A model generated the notes under the pieces. That model worked only from the letters and a program-made list of their open reading frames with translations. It did no database searches and was not told the DNA's origin. The translations under genes were made by a program, and so were the position numbers. From Neorhizobium galegae bv. orientalis str. HAMBI 540 (GTDB lineage Bacteria > Pseudomonadota > Alphaproteobacteria > Rhizobiales > Rhizobiaceae), in assembly GCF_000731315.1 (NCBI RefSeq), contig NZ_HG938353.1, forward strand, positions 2,790,001 to 2,854,000: a stretch of 64,000 bases of DNA, given 5' to 3'. The first letter of the stretch is position 1, and the number at the start of each line of letters is the position of its first letter. Below are positions 27,560 through 36,509 of the stretch, piece after piece.

Positions 27560-27564
27560 GACTT

Positions 27565-28386
27565 CTATAATCTACCTTGGGCCATGGCGATCTCGTAGAG
27601 CGCGATCCCGGTCGCCGTCGCCGCATTGAGACTGTCGAGGCCTGGCGCCTGGGCGATGCGCGCCGATCGGATGCGGGTAAGCACCTCTGCCGGCAGCCCC
27701 TCGCCCTCCGTGCCAGTGATCAGCACCATCCGGTCCGACGCAGGCACCTCGCGAATTTCCACGAAGCCCGTCGGAGAAAGTCCCCAAACGGCAAAACCGT
27801 TCGCCATCAGCACAGCCAGGATATCGGACATCGTGCCGTGCCGCGTATAGGGCACCGAAAGCACAGATCCCACCGAGACCCGCAGCGCCTTGCGGTAGAG
27901 CGGATCGCAGCAACTCTCATCGAGCAGCACCGCATCGGCGCCGAAAGCTGCAGCATTGCGGAAGATGGAGCCGATATTATCGTGATTGGAGATGCCGAAG
28001 GCAGCGACTACCAACGCCTTCTCCGGCAGCCTGGCAATCAGTTCGGAAGCGCCCCTCTCCTGCCGGCGGCGGCCAAGCGCCAGCACACCGCGATGCAGGT
28101 GGAAACCGGCGATCTGATCAAGCACCGCGGCGGACGCCACATAGACCGGAATATCTGCCGGAAAACCTTCAAGGATCTCGGAAAGCCCCGCAACCCGGTT
28201 TTCGAGCAGCAGGATCTTCTCGGTCAGAAAATCGCCGCCCGAACCATGCGCGGCGGCGAGCATCCTGAGTACCACCGTGCCCTCGGCGATGAACCGCCCT
28301 TCCCGTCCGGTCAGGTCCCGTTCACGGATCGACCGGAATTCGGCGATCCGCGGGTCGTCCGCGTCCTCGATGCTAACCGGCGCCAT
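27565..28386 (-). CDS. SpoU/TrmH family RNA 2'-O-methyltransferase
   Basis: 273 aa. An N-terminal substrate-binding region (GRFIAEGTVVLRMLAAA) precedes the SPOUT domain with the three motifs: SNHDNIGSIFRNAAAFGADAV, LITGTEGEGLP and GLDSLNAATATGIALYE. It methylates ribose of a tRNA or rRNA nucleotide using SAM; the target is not readable. Its ATG overlaps the stop of the upstream small membrane protein by 1 nt. Confidence 0.92.
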   Translation of the reverse strand: MAPVSIEDADDPRIAEFRSIRERDLTGREGRFIAEGTVVLRMLAAAHGSGGDFLTEKILLLENRVAGLSEILEGFPADIPVYVASAAVLDQIAGFHLHRGVLALGRRRQERGASELIARLPEKALVVAAFGISNHDNIGSIFRNAAAFGADAVLLDESCCDPLYRKALRVSVGSVLSVPYTRHGTMSDILAVLMANGFAVWGLSPTGFVEIREVPASDRMVLITGTEGEGLPAEVLTRIRSARIAQAPGLDSLNAATATGIALYEIAMAQGRL

Positions 28387-28772
28387 TATTGCGGAACGGC
28401 CACCGTCACATCGGCGACGATGCGGCCGGCGGCGATATCGTAGATGAAGACCTTCTGGTCGCCGGTCAGCAGGCCGTAGAACAGGATCTGGCTGCCGGAG
28501 AGCGACACGCCCTGCACGACGAAGCCGGCAGGCAGTTCCGCGGTGGCAGCAAGCGGCTGGCCGGACGGCACCGAGAACCCGCCCGTCGAGGCGATCGTCT
28601 CTGGCTTGGCAGGCCGCTGCGCGACCTTGTAGACAATGGCGCCAAGGACCGCCATAAAGCAGACGAATAAGATCCCGCCCGAAACGAGTATCAGAAGCAC
28701 CATTTTCCGGCGGATTCTCTCCATCGCCGGATCAAGCGGCTCTTCCTTTTCCTCGATCTCGGGTTGGGGCAT
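28386..28772 (-). CDS. Small bitopic membrane protein, function unknown
   Basis: 128 aa. An acidic N-terminus, one TM helix (LLILVSGGILFVCFMAVLGAIVY, split by no charges) at about residues 25-47 and a ~75-aa periplasmic domain ending in short beta-strands (QKVFIYDIAAGRIVADVTV). It may be of the DUF6476 type, from memory. Coupled to the SpoU gene and divergent from rluD with a 53-nt spacer. Confidence 0.78.
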   Translation of the reverse strand: MPQPEIEEKEEPLDPAMERIRRKMVLLILVSGGILFVCFMAVLGAIVYKVAQRPAKPETIASTGGFSVPSGQPLAATAELPAGFVVQGVSLSGSQILFYGLLTGDQKVFIYDIAAGRIVADVTVAVPQ

Positions 28773-28825
28773 GAGGGCGTCCTTGTTTCTTGTCGAATGC
28801 TGTCGATTGCTATCGGAATGATTGA

Positions 28826-29848
28826 ATGAACGATCCCTTTAAAGAAGCCGGGCGCCCAAGGAAAGTCCTCACCGCCTCCGATGAGGCCAACGGACGGCTC
28901 GACGCCTGGCTGGCATCCGTGCTGGAAGGCGAGTTTTCGCGAAACCGCATCAAGGCGCTGATCGAACAGGGCGCCGTCAGCCTGAACGGCAAGCCCATTC
29001 TCGAGCCGAAGAAGAAGATCAATGCCGGCGACACCGTCGAGATTGATCTTCCCGAACCGGAAGACCCGGAGCCCAAGGGCGAGGATATCCCGCTCGAAGT
29101 GCTCTACGAGGATGCCGACCTGATCGTCATCGCCAAGCCCGCCGGCCTCGTCGTCCATCCGGGCGCTGGCAACTGGACCGGCACGCTCGTCAATGCGCTG
29201 ATCCATCATTGCGGTGCAAGCCTCTCGGGCATCGGCGGCGTCAAGCGCCCTGGCATCGTCCACCGGCTCGACAAGGACACGAGCGGCGTGATGGTCGCCG
29301 CCAAGAACGATATCGCCCATCGCCACCTTGCCGACCAGTTCGCCGACCACGGCCGTTCCGGACCGCTGGAGCGCGCCTACCAAGCCGTCGTCTGGGGCCG
29401 TCCCCGTGGGCTGAAAGGCACGATCGACGCACCGCTCGGACGCGCCGGAGACCGCACCAAGCGCGCCGTGCAGAAGGAAGACGCAAGCGACGCCCGCGAG
29501 GCCATCACCCATTACCAGGTGATCGAACGGTTCCACGAGAAGCCGGATGCAACCGCACTCGCCGCGTTGATCGAATGCCGGCTGGAAACCGGCCGCACCC
29601 ATCAGATACGCGTGCACATGGCCCATATCGGCCACCCGTTGATCGGCGACCAGGATTATTCCGCCGGCTTCAAGACCAAGGCCAACCTGCTGCCGGATTT
29701 CGCCAAGAGTGTCGTCAACCGCTTTCCACGTCAGGCGCTGCACGCCTTTCTGCTCGCCTTCGAACACCCCCGCACCGGCGAGGTGATGGAATTCGAAGCA
29801 CCGATGCCGGACGACATGGCTGAACTTATCGAGGCGCTGAAGGCATGA
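28826..29848 (+). CDS. rluD: RluA/RluD-family pseudouridine synthase
   Basis: 340 aa. An N-terminal S4 RNA-binding domain (RLDAWLASVLEGEFSRNRIKAL) leads to the catalytic domain with HRLDKDTSGVMV holding the catalytic Asp, KPAGLVVHPGAG and GRTHQIRVHMAHIGHPLIGD. Length and both domains match large-subunit 23S rRNA synthases of the RluD group. rluD-rpoH adjacency is common in rhizobia; here three small or regulatory genes lie between them. Confidence 0.92.
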   Translation: MNDPFKEAGRPRKVLTASDEANGRLDAWLASVLEGEFSRNRIKALIEQGAVSLNGKPILEPKKKINAGDTVEIDLPEPEDPEPKGEDIPLEVLYEDADLIVIAKPAGLVVHPGAGNWTGTLVNALIHHCGASLSGIGGVKRPGIVHRLDKDTSGVMVAAKNDIAHRHLADQFADHGRSGPLERAYQAVVWGRPRGLKGTIDAPLGRAGDRTKRAVQKEDASDAREAITHYQVIERFHEKPDATALAALIECRLETGRTHQIRVHMAHIGHPLIGDQDYSAGFKTKANLLPDFAKSVVNRFPRQALHAFLLAFEHPRTGEVMEFEAPMPDDMAELIEALKA

Positions 29849-29918
29849 AACGGGTGGTCTGACGGGCTGCCGGAGAGTATATACCTGACGACATCCACGA
29901 GGTATCCCAAGGTCCTCC

Positions 29919-30752
29919 ATGAGCCAGCTCGCCGTCACAAAGCTCCTCGATACTGACCTGATCAAGGTCCGCGACGTCGTGTGCAGCGGTGAATGCAGGC
30001 ACCGGAGCGGCGAGGAATGCTCGCATGCAACCAGCCTCGTCTTCCCCTATCGCGGCGTGTTCATGCGCCATGTTGGCCGCGACGACACCGTCGCCGAGGC
30101 CAACCAGGTGCTGTTCTTCAACTGCGACGAGGCCTACCAGATCAGCCATCCGGTCGAAGGCGGCGATTCCTGCCTCAGCATGGACGTGCCCGAGGCGATG
30201 CTGGAGGAACTGGTCCCGGCTGAGCACCGCAATCCGAAGGGATCGCGCATCGTTTTCAACATGCAGCGGCTCAGGATCGACGAGCGAGCCCAGGCGCTGG
30301 TGGCGCTGCTGCGCCACAGCCTGATGCGTGGCGCCGCCGAGACGCTGGAGGCCGAAACGCTGGCCATGACGCTGGTGCGTCGCTCCGTCGGCGTGCGCAC
30401 CGCCCGCGCCGCGACCGCCAGCGCCGGCCGCCAGAAGTTGGTGGATCGCGCCAAGCTCGCTCTCTCCTCCGATCTCGCCCGCCGCTGGACGCTTGCCGAG
30501 ATCGCCCGGGAGGCCGGCGTCTCGCCAGTTTACCTGACCCAGGTTTTCCAGCAGGTGGAGGGCACGCCGCTCTACCGTTATCAGCTGCGTCTTCGGCTCG
30601 CCCGCGCACTCGACCTGCTCGGCACCTATGACGACCTGACGGAGCTCGGGCTGGACCTTGGCTTTTCGAGCCACAGCCATTTCTCCTCGGCTTTCCGGCA
30701 GGCCTACAGTCGGACGCCGGCAGAATTCCAGCGTTTTGCGGGCCTGAGATAA
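29919..30752 (+). CDS. AraC family transcriptional regulator
   Basis: 277 aa. An N-terminal cupin-like sensor domain with several Cys (CSGECRHRSGEECSH) precedes the C-terminal AraC double HTH (TLAEIAREAGVSPVYLTQVF and GLDLGFSSHSHFSSAFRQAY). The Cys/His-rich start could bind a metal or thiol-reactive signal, which is inference. It lies 93 nt before a 53-aa Cys-rich protein gene on the same strand. Confidence 0.9.
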   Translation: MSQLAVTKLLDTDLIKVRDVVCSGECRHRSGEECSHATSLVFPYRGVFMRHVGRDDTVAEANQVLFFNCDEAYQISHPVEGGDSCLSMDVPEAMLEELVPAEHRNPKGSRIVFNMQRLRIDERAQALVALLRHSLMRGAAETLEAETLAMTLVRRSVGVRTARAATASAGRQKLVDRAKLALSSDLARRWTLAEIAREAGVSPVYLTQVFQQVEGTPLYRYQLRLRLARALDLLGTYDDLTELGLDLGFSSHSHFSSAFRQAYSRTPAEFQRFAGLR

Positions 30753-30844
30753 CACGGCGCAAAGTCGCTAAAGATTCTGACAGCGCAAGAGCGGCCTAAA
30801 GTGCTTTTCTTCTTCCCGTAAGGTCAACATCGGGAGATGCCATC

Positions 30845-31006
30845 ATGAAAGAGAATACCTGCGCCGCCTGCGACTGCGAACTCGATTCGACGCGGATTGC
30901 GGTGAAGATCGGCGGCAAGACGGTCGAGGTCTGCTGCGAGGAATGCGCCGAAGCACTGCAGGAAGCGGAAGCTGCGACCCGCACGGCCCAGGCAGCTAAC
31001 AAGTAA
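30845..31006 (+). CDS. 53-aa cysteine-rich protein, putative metal-binding
   Basis: ATG 30845 with GGGAG 10 nt upstream, TAA 31004-31006. The protein has two Cys clusters, NTCAACDCE near the start and EVCCEECAEAL in the middle, spaced as in a TRASH/YHS or rubredoxin-like zinc/copper knuckle, with an Ala-rich helical tail. It follows the AraC regulator and precedes DUF1127. It may be its target or a metallochaperone. No named family is certain. Confidence 0.7.
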   Translation: MKENTCAACDCELDSTRIAVKIGGKTVEVCCEECAEALQEAEAATRTAQAANK

Positions 31007-31106
31007 ACGGCAGCCAACACGTAAACGACCGACATCGAGGCGGGCGCCAGCCGCCCGCCTCTCAAACACCGGCCGCGCATCGGCCACCCCCTTCTGGAGA
31101 AAGATC

Positions 31107-31412
31107 ATGAAAAACGAGAACCGGGCGGTCTTCGACCGCGCATCGGAACGCTATCACCTTGTCTTGGAACTGTCGCCCGCAGCGGAGCACCAACCGCCCG
31201 CAGCGGACGTTGCGCCGACCAAACCATCGCTCCTGCGCCGCTTGGTCGCCGGCATCGTCAGAACATTCCGCCGGCACCGGAACCGGCTGGCGCTGCTCGA
31301 GCTGACCGATGACCAGCTGAAAGATATCGGCGTCTCACGCAGCCAGGCTTATGGCGAGATTAGCCGCTACCGCCGCAGCAACGCGCACAATCTGGAACGC
31401 AAATGCCTCTGA
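31107..31412 (+). CDS. DUF1127 domain protein
   Basis: 101 aa. The C-terminal DUF1127 motif (RHRNRLALLELTDDQLKDIGVSRSQAY) is intact, followed by a basic stretch RYRR. The N-terminal half is variable and includes a Pro/Ala-rich linker. DUF1127 proteins are small, Arg-rich, often RNA-linked regulators of stress and phosphate or carbon physiology in Agrobacterium and Rhodobacter. It sits just before rpoH. Confidence 0.88.
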   Translation: MKNENRAVFDRASERYHLVLELSPAAEHQPPAADVAPTKPSLLRRLVAGIVRTFRRHRNRLALLELTDDQLKDIGVSRSQAYGEISRYRRSNAHNLERKCL

Positions 31413-31661
31413 TCCGGCAGAGATAGGTGAAGCAAAGAAACGCCAGAATCCCGCTTCCTAGCGGGTCCATCGGAGCGCCCGTATATTACGACATTGTAAT
31501 GATATAACGCTTCTGTGATGACTTGAATCACTGTTCTGCCGTACTTATCTGTCACTTGGGTCGGTGTGGGGTCGAAAATGACCTGCGCCGCTTGGCTCGC
31601 CTTCAGCATGCACAGCTAGATCAAAAAGGGAGCCGATACATAGATCGGAAAGGGGTGCTTT

Positions 31662-32564
31662 ATGGCCCGCAATACTCTGCCTTCCATTACTGCCGGTGAA
31701 GCCGGCCTCAACCGTTATCTCGACGAAATCCGCAAGTTTCCCATGCTGGAACCGCAGCAGGAATACATGCTGGCAAAACGGTATGCCGAACATGCCGACC
31801 GGGATGCGGCCCACAAGCTGGTCACCAGCCATCTGCGTCTCGTGGCAAAGATCGCCATGGGTTACCGCGGCTATGGCCTGCCAATCGGCGAAGTCGTTTC
31901 CGAGGGCAATGTCGGCCTGATGCAGGCCGTCAAGAAGTTCGACCCGGAACGCGGCTTCCGCCTGGCAACATACGCAATGTGGTGGATCAAGGCCTCGATC
32001 CAGGAATATATCCTGCGGTCCTGGTCGCTCGTGAAAATGGGCACCACCGCCAACCAAAAGCGGCTGTTCTTCAACCTGCGCCGGTTGAAGGGCAAGATCC
32101 AGGCGATCGACGAAGGTGATCTGAAGCCCGACCAGGTGGCCGAAATCGCCACCAAGCTGAATGTCTCCGAGGAGGAGGTGGTTTCCATGAACCGCCGCCT
32201 ATCCGGCGACGCCTCGCTGAATGCGCCGATCCGCGCCACCGAAGGTGAATCCGGCCAGTGGCAGGATTGGCTGGTGGACGACCACGAAAGCCAGGAAGCC
32301 GTGCTGATCGAGCAGGACGAGCTCGATACGCGTCGCCGCATGCTGGCCAAGGCGCTGAGTGTGCTGAACGAGCGCGAACGCCGCATCTTTGAGGCCCGTC
32401 GCCTGTCCGACGACCCGGTGACGCTGGAAGAACTGTCGTCCGAATTCGACATCAGCCGCGAACGCGTCCGCCAGATCGAAGTCCGCGCCTTTGAAAAGGT
32501 GCAGGAAGCGGTTCAGAAGGAAGCGCTCGCCCAGGCGAACGCCCTGCGCGTCGTGGACGCGTAG
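31662..32564 (+). CDS. rpoH: Heat-shock sigma factor RpoH
   Basis: 300 aa sigma-32. Region 2 motifs (VTSHLRLVAKIAMGYRGYGLP, GFRLATYAMWWIKASIQEYI) and the RpoH box QKRLFFNLR (132-140) are present, and region 4 HTH (TLEELSSEFDISRERVRQIEV) is complete. ATG 31662 follows GGAAAGGGG. It directs RNA polymerase to heat-shock promoters; rhizobia often have two copies, and this resembles rpoH1. A 249-nt leader with no ORF precedes it. Confidence 0.96.
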   Translation: MARNTLPSITAGEAGLNRYLDEIRKFPMLEPQQEYMLAKRYAEHADRDAAHKLVTSHLRLVAKIAMGYRGYGLPIGEVVSEGNVGLMQAVKKFDPERGFRLATYAMWWIKASIQEYILRSWSLVKMGTTANQKRLFFNLRRLKGKIQAIDEGDLKPDQVAEIATKLNVSEEEVVSMNRRLSGDASLNAPIRATEGESGQWQDWLVDDHESQEAVLIEQDELDTRRRMLAKALSVLNERERRIFEARRLSDDPVTLEELSSEFDISRERVRQIEVRAFEKVQEAVQKEALAQANALRVVDA

Positions 32565-32586
32565 TCCGACGCGACGCTGACGATAC

Positions 32587-32618
32587 AAAAGGGGCTGCTT
32601 CGGCGGCCCCTTTTCCTT
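32587..32618 (+). terminator. rpoH terminator
   Basis: AAAAGGGGC (32587-32595) pairs with GCCCCTTTT (32606-32614) with a 10-nt loop. The tail is pyrimidine-rich. Confidence 0.85.
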
Positions 32619-32654
32619 ATCTGGCATCCATCAACTGGAAAGGGAGGAGCAGGG

Positions 32655-33038
32655 ATGGCACCGCTCATCACACTCAGGGAACTTGCCGGCAGCTACGCCA
32701 TTGCCAGGCTTGAAGCTGCCGACCGTATTCCCGCATAGGCCGACGGCGACGGTTTCGTCAGCATCAACCGCACCGACGACGAACTTTCGATCGCCTGCCG
32801 CGAGGAGCGCGTGCCTTCCGACATCAAACAGGATGGCAGCTGGACCTGCTATAAATTGCAGGGGCCCTTCGCGTTCGGAGAAACCGGCATCGTGCTCTCG
32901 GTGATCCAACCGCTTTCGGAAAACGGCATCGGCATTTTCGTGGTCTCCACCTTCGACGGCGACCATCTGCTGATCAAGACGACCGACAAGCCGAAGGTCC
33001 GAGAGCTGCTGCAGGCGGCCGGTCACACGCTTGTTTAG
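32655..33038 (+). pseudogene. ACT-domain protein gene interrupted by an in-frame amber codon
   Basis: Reading from ATG 32655 gives MAPLITLRELAG...RIPA, then TAG at 32736-32738 (codon 28). The same frame continues ADGDGFVSINRTDDELSI to the normal end at 33038 (127 codons in all). The family, small ACT-domain regulators, usually has Trp at this position (PAWA-type), so TGG to TAG is the simplest change. The C-terminal ACT part could restart at GTG 32811. It is either a real nonsense mutation, a read-through case or a sequencing error. Confidence 0.75.
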
Positions 33039-33095
33039 GAAAATCACCATTTGGCATCTATTGGCAAAAAGCGGGTGGCTACACCGGCTGGAACG

Positions 33096-33380
33096 TCAGG
33101 CGGCTTCGGCCGGTTTGACCTCTTCCGCGATCCGTTCGCCATTTTCTCGTTCCGCAAGAGCGAGTTCATATGCGGTCTGCAGATCGAGCCAAAAGCGGGC
33201 GCTGTTTCCAAAATATCGTGCCAATCTCAGGGCTGTATCGGGCGAGATGCCGCGCTTTGCGTTGAGAATGTCGGTGATGCGGCCAGATGGCAGGCGAAGT
33301 GAAAGGGCGAGCTGATTGGCCGACAGGCTGCGTGCGGTGAGTTCGCGCTTCAAAATGCGACCCGGATGAACTGCTATCAT
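33096..33380 (-). CDS. higA: HigA-type antitoxin (XRE HTH)
   Basis: 94 aa. The protein starts HPGRILKRELTARSLSANQLA and carries the HigA/VapI signature SGRITDILNAKRGISPDTALRLARYFG in an HTH_XRE fold, with FWLDLQTAYELALAE after it. It binds and neutralises HigB and represses the operon. It lies 13 nt after higB, the usual toxin-first higBA order. Confidence 0.95.
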   Translation of the reverse strand: MIAVHPGRILKRELTARSLSANQLALSLRLPSGRITDILNAKRGISPDTALRLARYFGNSARFWLDLQTAYELALAERENGERIAEEVKPAEAA

Positions 33381-33393
33381 CTACATACCCTTC

Positions 33394-33672
33394 CTAATGA
33401 TAGTCGACGATTTCCACGTCCCAGTCATCTCCATCCCTGAACGTGAAACAGATCCGCCACGGCCCGTTGATCGTCATTGCCCACTGCCCTAAGCGATTTC
33501 CGGAAAGCTTGTGAAGGCCGACCGATTTCAGTGGACTGAGATCGTTCAAGGACGAGGCTGCGTGGAGCGCCGCCAACAACTCGATCGAGGCCTCTTCGTT
33601 CATCCCCGAAAACTTGGATTTGCCTTCCTCGGCAAAGCGACGGGTTGAACTATTGACCCACGATTTGATCAT
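33394..33672 (-). CDS. higB: HigB-type ribosome-dependent mRNA endoribonuclease toxin
   Basis: 92 aa RelE/HigB fold. Typical features are KLHEL-like GLHKLSGNRLGQWAMTIN, the catalytic-region WRICFTFRDGDDWDVEIVDYH ending and the conserved N-terminal helix. No lesion is visible, so the locus should be functional. Its start is 9 nt from a palindromic operator. Confidence 0.94.
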   Translation of the reverse strand: MIKSWVNSSTRRFAEEGKSKFSGMNEEASIELLAALHAASSLNDLSPLKSVGLHKLSGNRLGQWAMTINGPWRICFTFRDGDDWDVEIVDYH

Positions 33673-33680
33673 GAAGAATC

Positions 33681-33701
33681 GTACTACGCTCGGCGTAGTA
33701 C
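33681..33701. promoter_or_regulatory. higBA palindromic operator
   Basis: GTACTACGC (33681-33689) and GCGTAGTAC (33693-33701) form a perfect 9-bp inverted repeat with a TCG spacer, immediately upstream of higB. HigA autoregulation at such a site is the family norm. Confidence 0.75.
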
Positions 33702-33741
33702 GTCAATCATCACCGCTAGGCTTCAAAGTGCCGTGCCTCGG

Positions 33742-36450
33742 TCACTGTCCGCTGGCGGTCGCTCCGAGCGTGCCCCATTCGCGAATCGCATCGTTGAAAG
33801 CGCGTTCGCCGTCCGGCCCCTTCTGGAGCGTCAGCAGCGCACGGCGCCCATTGCGATAGGCTATCGGAATGTCGATCCAGTTGCGGTTGCGCAGGAGTTC
33901 CAGATTGGTCGAGCGTGCGTCCGGGAAATCGTTGAGTGCGATCATGTGGAAGTCGTCGGTGATCTTGGCGGGCACCGCGATCAGCGCATTGCCGCGATCC
34001 TGCTCGCTCGACTTCATGGCGATACGCTGCACGCTTTCGATCGCACCGCCTTCGAAATCCGGCGGCACGGCGAAGACGATCTCGATCAGGTGGCTTGCCG
34101 GCAGCGATGGGTCGCTATTGCGCTTGAAGGTCATCAGCGCCGTCAGGCCCCTGCCCGGCACGTTGATCCGCCCCTGAACGACAGGCTCCTGCCGGCCGTT
34201 CGCACCGGCTTCGCGTTGAAGCGACCAGGATACTGTGCCGTCGATGGCCGTCGGTGCCGTCTGCCCGATCCGCTCCTCGTAGAGGAACATTTTCTGGCCT
34301 GCGAGCGCCGGAGCCTCCGCCGGGTTTGCCGGCGGGGTGCTGGCGGGCGGGGCGACGTTATTCGGCGCGGGCACTGCCGGCGGCGTTTGAGCTGGCGCCG
34401 CGTTGGCGCTGCCATTCGGAGCCCGCGGAGCCGCGGCCGGCGCACTCGGAGTGGGCGCTGGCTGCGCCGGAGGATTGGCGGGCGGCGCGTTGAGCTGGGC
34501 TACCGACTGCCCTTCGGCATTCTGCGCCAGGCCGGCGGTGACACCCGGTCCAGCATCGGCCTCGCTGCCGTCGGCCATCAGCCGCTGTGTGAATTTGGTC
34601 CCGGCTGCCGATCCGTCCGCAGCGCGGGGCGTCGCGGGTGCCGGCGTATTGGCCGCACCGTTCGGGGATGGCGTTACCGGGGTTGAAGGCGTCGAAGGAG
34701 TGCTGCGGTTGGGCTGCGGCGTGGCGGGCGCAGGCGCCGGCGTCTGCTGCGCTGTCTGGCTTCCCGGCAGGCTCGACTGGATCAGGCCATCGACCATGTC
34801 GTTCAGCGAGTCGCGGTTCAGCCAGATCGCATAACCACCGCCGCCGACAAGCGCCAGGCCGACGATCGCCAGCACGATCCCGGCATAGTTGCGCTTGCGC
34901 ACCGGCGTGACCCGATAAGGCCTTGCCGGCGCATGCATCAGGTCGTCCGCATCCGCATCGGTGTGAAGCGTACTGCGCGCGCCGCCGCCTGAAGAGGAAG
35001 ACGTGTCCTTGTTGAAGCCGATCAGTTCCTCGAGATCACCCCACGGATCGTTTTCGACCGGCTTCGCGGGCGCGGCAGTGGTCTTCTGTGGCTGCTGCTG
35101 GTCAAGATATTCGGCGAAGGGATCGATCCCGGCAGCCTCGTCCCCACCTGCTGACGCTGCCGCACCCTTTTGCTGCGCGAGTTCGGGCAGATCGGCGACC
35201 GACGGCATGCGGACGTAAGCCGCCGCCACGTGGGTCTCCGGATCGAAATGGGCCTCGGCCGGGGCTGCGGTTCCGTGACCATGGCCGATCGGTTCGACAG
35301 GACCGGCCGTGACCAGTTCGGGCACATCGTTCCATGCCGCGGCAGCGACCGTTTGCGGGCTCGGCGCCGGCGGCTCGGCCGGAGCCGGCACCTCCCAACC
35401 CCAATCCTCGTCTACCGGCTTGGCCGGTTCCGGCGGCTGATGAGCCTCGGCTGGCTGCTCGACCTCCATCCGGTCCTCGACCGGATGCTGATCTTCGAAT
35501 GGATGCGGTTCGCTGTGCCATGACTCCACGAATTCCGGAGCGCCCTGCTGAACAGCCTGGTCCCCACGCGTCGGATAGGGGAAATCGTCCTCGGTCGTCT
35601 CGTTCCCGACGGCATCGTTCTCAACGGTATCGACCGGTTCGGCGGCCACCGATTCGGCATTGACCGGTTCCGGCACAACCGGCTCGGAAGCCGGCAGCGG
35701 TGCCGCCGTCGGAAATTCGATCGTGCTCTCGTCGAAAGCCTGCGAGGGCTCGGGCACCTGTTCGGAATGATCGTAAGGGTGAGTTTCGGATGACGGCGCT
35801 TCCGACGGTACGTCGTCCCGCCAATCGCCATATTGCTGGGCGGCAGGCTCCTGCTGATCGGCAACTGGCGCTGCCTCTTCCTCCTCGTGGAGGACGGCTG
35901 GCTCGGAGACCGGAGGCTCAACGTAGGCCGGCTCCTGCGCGACCGGCTCCGGCTCGGCGGGCTCGGCATCGACGACAGCAGATCCCGGTTCTTCATAACC
36001 GTCTTCGTAAAAGACGGGCCGTTCCGCGCGAACGACGGGGGCCGATTCGGATGCGGCCGGCGTCTCTGCCGGCTCATAGCTTTCCGGCACCTCAGCCGGT
36101 TCGGCAGCGGACTGCTGGTCGTCCTGGTACTCGGAAACCCGCTCCGTCGGCAGCCCTGCGGCATCGCGCTCGGCGGGAGGAGCCTCCTCGGCCGGCGGGG
36201 CATCCACGGCAGTTGCGTCGTCTGCTATCGGTCCCAGCGCTTCGGCATGTTCGCTCTCGACGTCGACAATGGCGGCTTCGAGCTTGTCGAGCTGCCGCCG
36301 CAGCATGTCTTCAGGCGGACGCGGCTTCATGTTCTCGAGTTGCCGCTGCACGGCGCCACGAGCCTTTTCATAAACCTTCGCACGCATCTCCGGCGTATTG
36401 TTCGCCAGACCGTCAACGGCGCGGCGGATCACCGCTACAAAATCAGCCAT
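33742..36450 (-). CDS. 902-aa Ala/Pro/Glu-rich bitopic membrane protein, function unknown
   Basis: Start ATG 36450 (MADFVAVIRRAVDGL). Residues ~1-70 are a conserved-looking helical head with Arg/Lys (QRQLENMKPRPPEDMLRRQLDKLEAAI). Residues ~75-500 are very acidic, Glu/Pro/Ala-rich and probably disordered. One TM helix lies at ~522-543 (AGIVLAIVGLALVGGGGYAI). A Pro/Ala/Thr/Asn-rich linker follows, then a ~180-aa globular C-terminal domain (KMFLYEERIGQTAPTAIDG, then RNRNWIDIPIAYRNGRRALL). It is separated from purA by 59 nt. It looks like an envelope-spanning scaffold; no function is known to me. Confidence 0.82.
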   Translation of the reverse strand: MADFVAVIRRAVDGLANNTPEMRAKVYEKARGAVQRQLENMKPRPPEDMLRRQLDKLEAAIVDVESEHAEALGPIADDATAVDAPPAEEAPPAERDAAGLPTERVSEYQDDQQSAAEPAEVPESYEPAETPAASESAPVVRAERPVFYEDGYEEPGSAVVDAEPAEPEPVAQEPAYVEPPVSEPAVLHEEEEAAPVADQQEPAAQQYGDWRDDVPSEAPSSETHPYDHSEQVPEPSQAFDESTIEFPTAAPLPASEPVVPEPVNAESVAAEPVDTVENDAVGNETTEDDFPYPTRGDQAVQQGAPEFVESWHSEPHPFEDQHPVEDRMEVEQPAEAHQPPEPAKPVDEDWGWEVPAPAEPPAPSPQTVAAAAWNDVPELVTAGPVEPIGHGHGTAAPAEAHFDPETHVAAAYVRMPSVADLPELAQQKGAAASAGGDEAAGIDPFAEYLDQQQPQKTTAAPAKPVENDPWGDLEELIGFNKDTSSSSGGGARSTLHTDADADDLMHAPARPYRVTPVRKRNYAGIVLAIVGLALVGGGGYAIWLNRDSLNDMVDGLIQSSLPGSQTAQQTPAPAPATPQPNRSTPSTPSTPVTPSPNGAANTPAPATPRAADGSAAGTKFTQRLMADGSEADAGPGVTAGLAQNAEGQSVAQLNAPPANPPAQPAPTPSAPAAAPRAPNGSANAAPAQTPPAVPAPNNVAPPASTPPANPAEAPALAGQKMFLYEERIGQTAPTAIDGTVSWSLQREAGANGRQEPVVQGRINVPGRGLTALMTFKRNSDPSLPASHLIEIVFAVPPDFEGGAIESVQRIAMKSSEQDRGNALIAVPAKITDDFHMIALNDFPDARSTNLELLRNRNWIDIPIAYRNGRRALLTLQKGPDGERAFNDAIREWGTLGATASGQ

Positions 36451-36509
36451 CAGCACTTTCTCATGTAAGCCGGCCCGAAGGCCGGCCGAATGGTAATCAA
36501 TTCTTGACT

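Noticed and set aside
31413..31661. Possible RNA thermometer or sigma-32 promoter ahead of rpoH
   Set aside because: Only a 5-bp hairpin (CCGAT/ATCGG) is visible; no convincing element.
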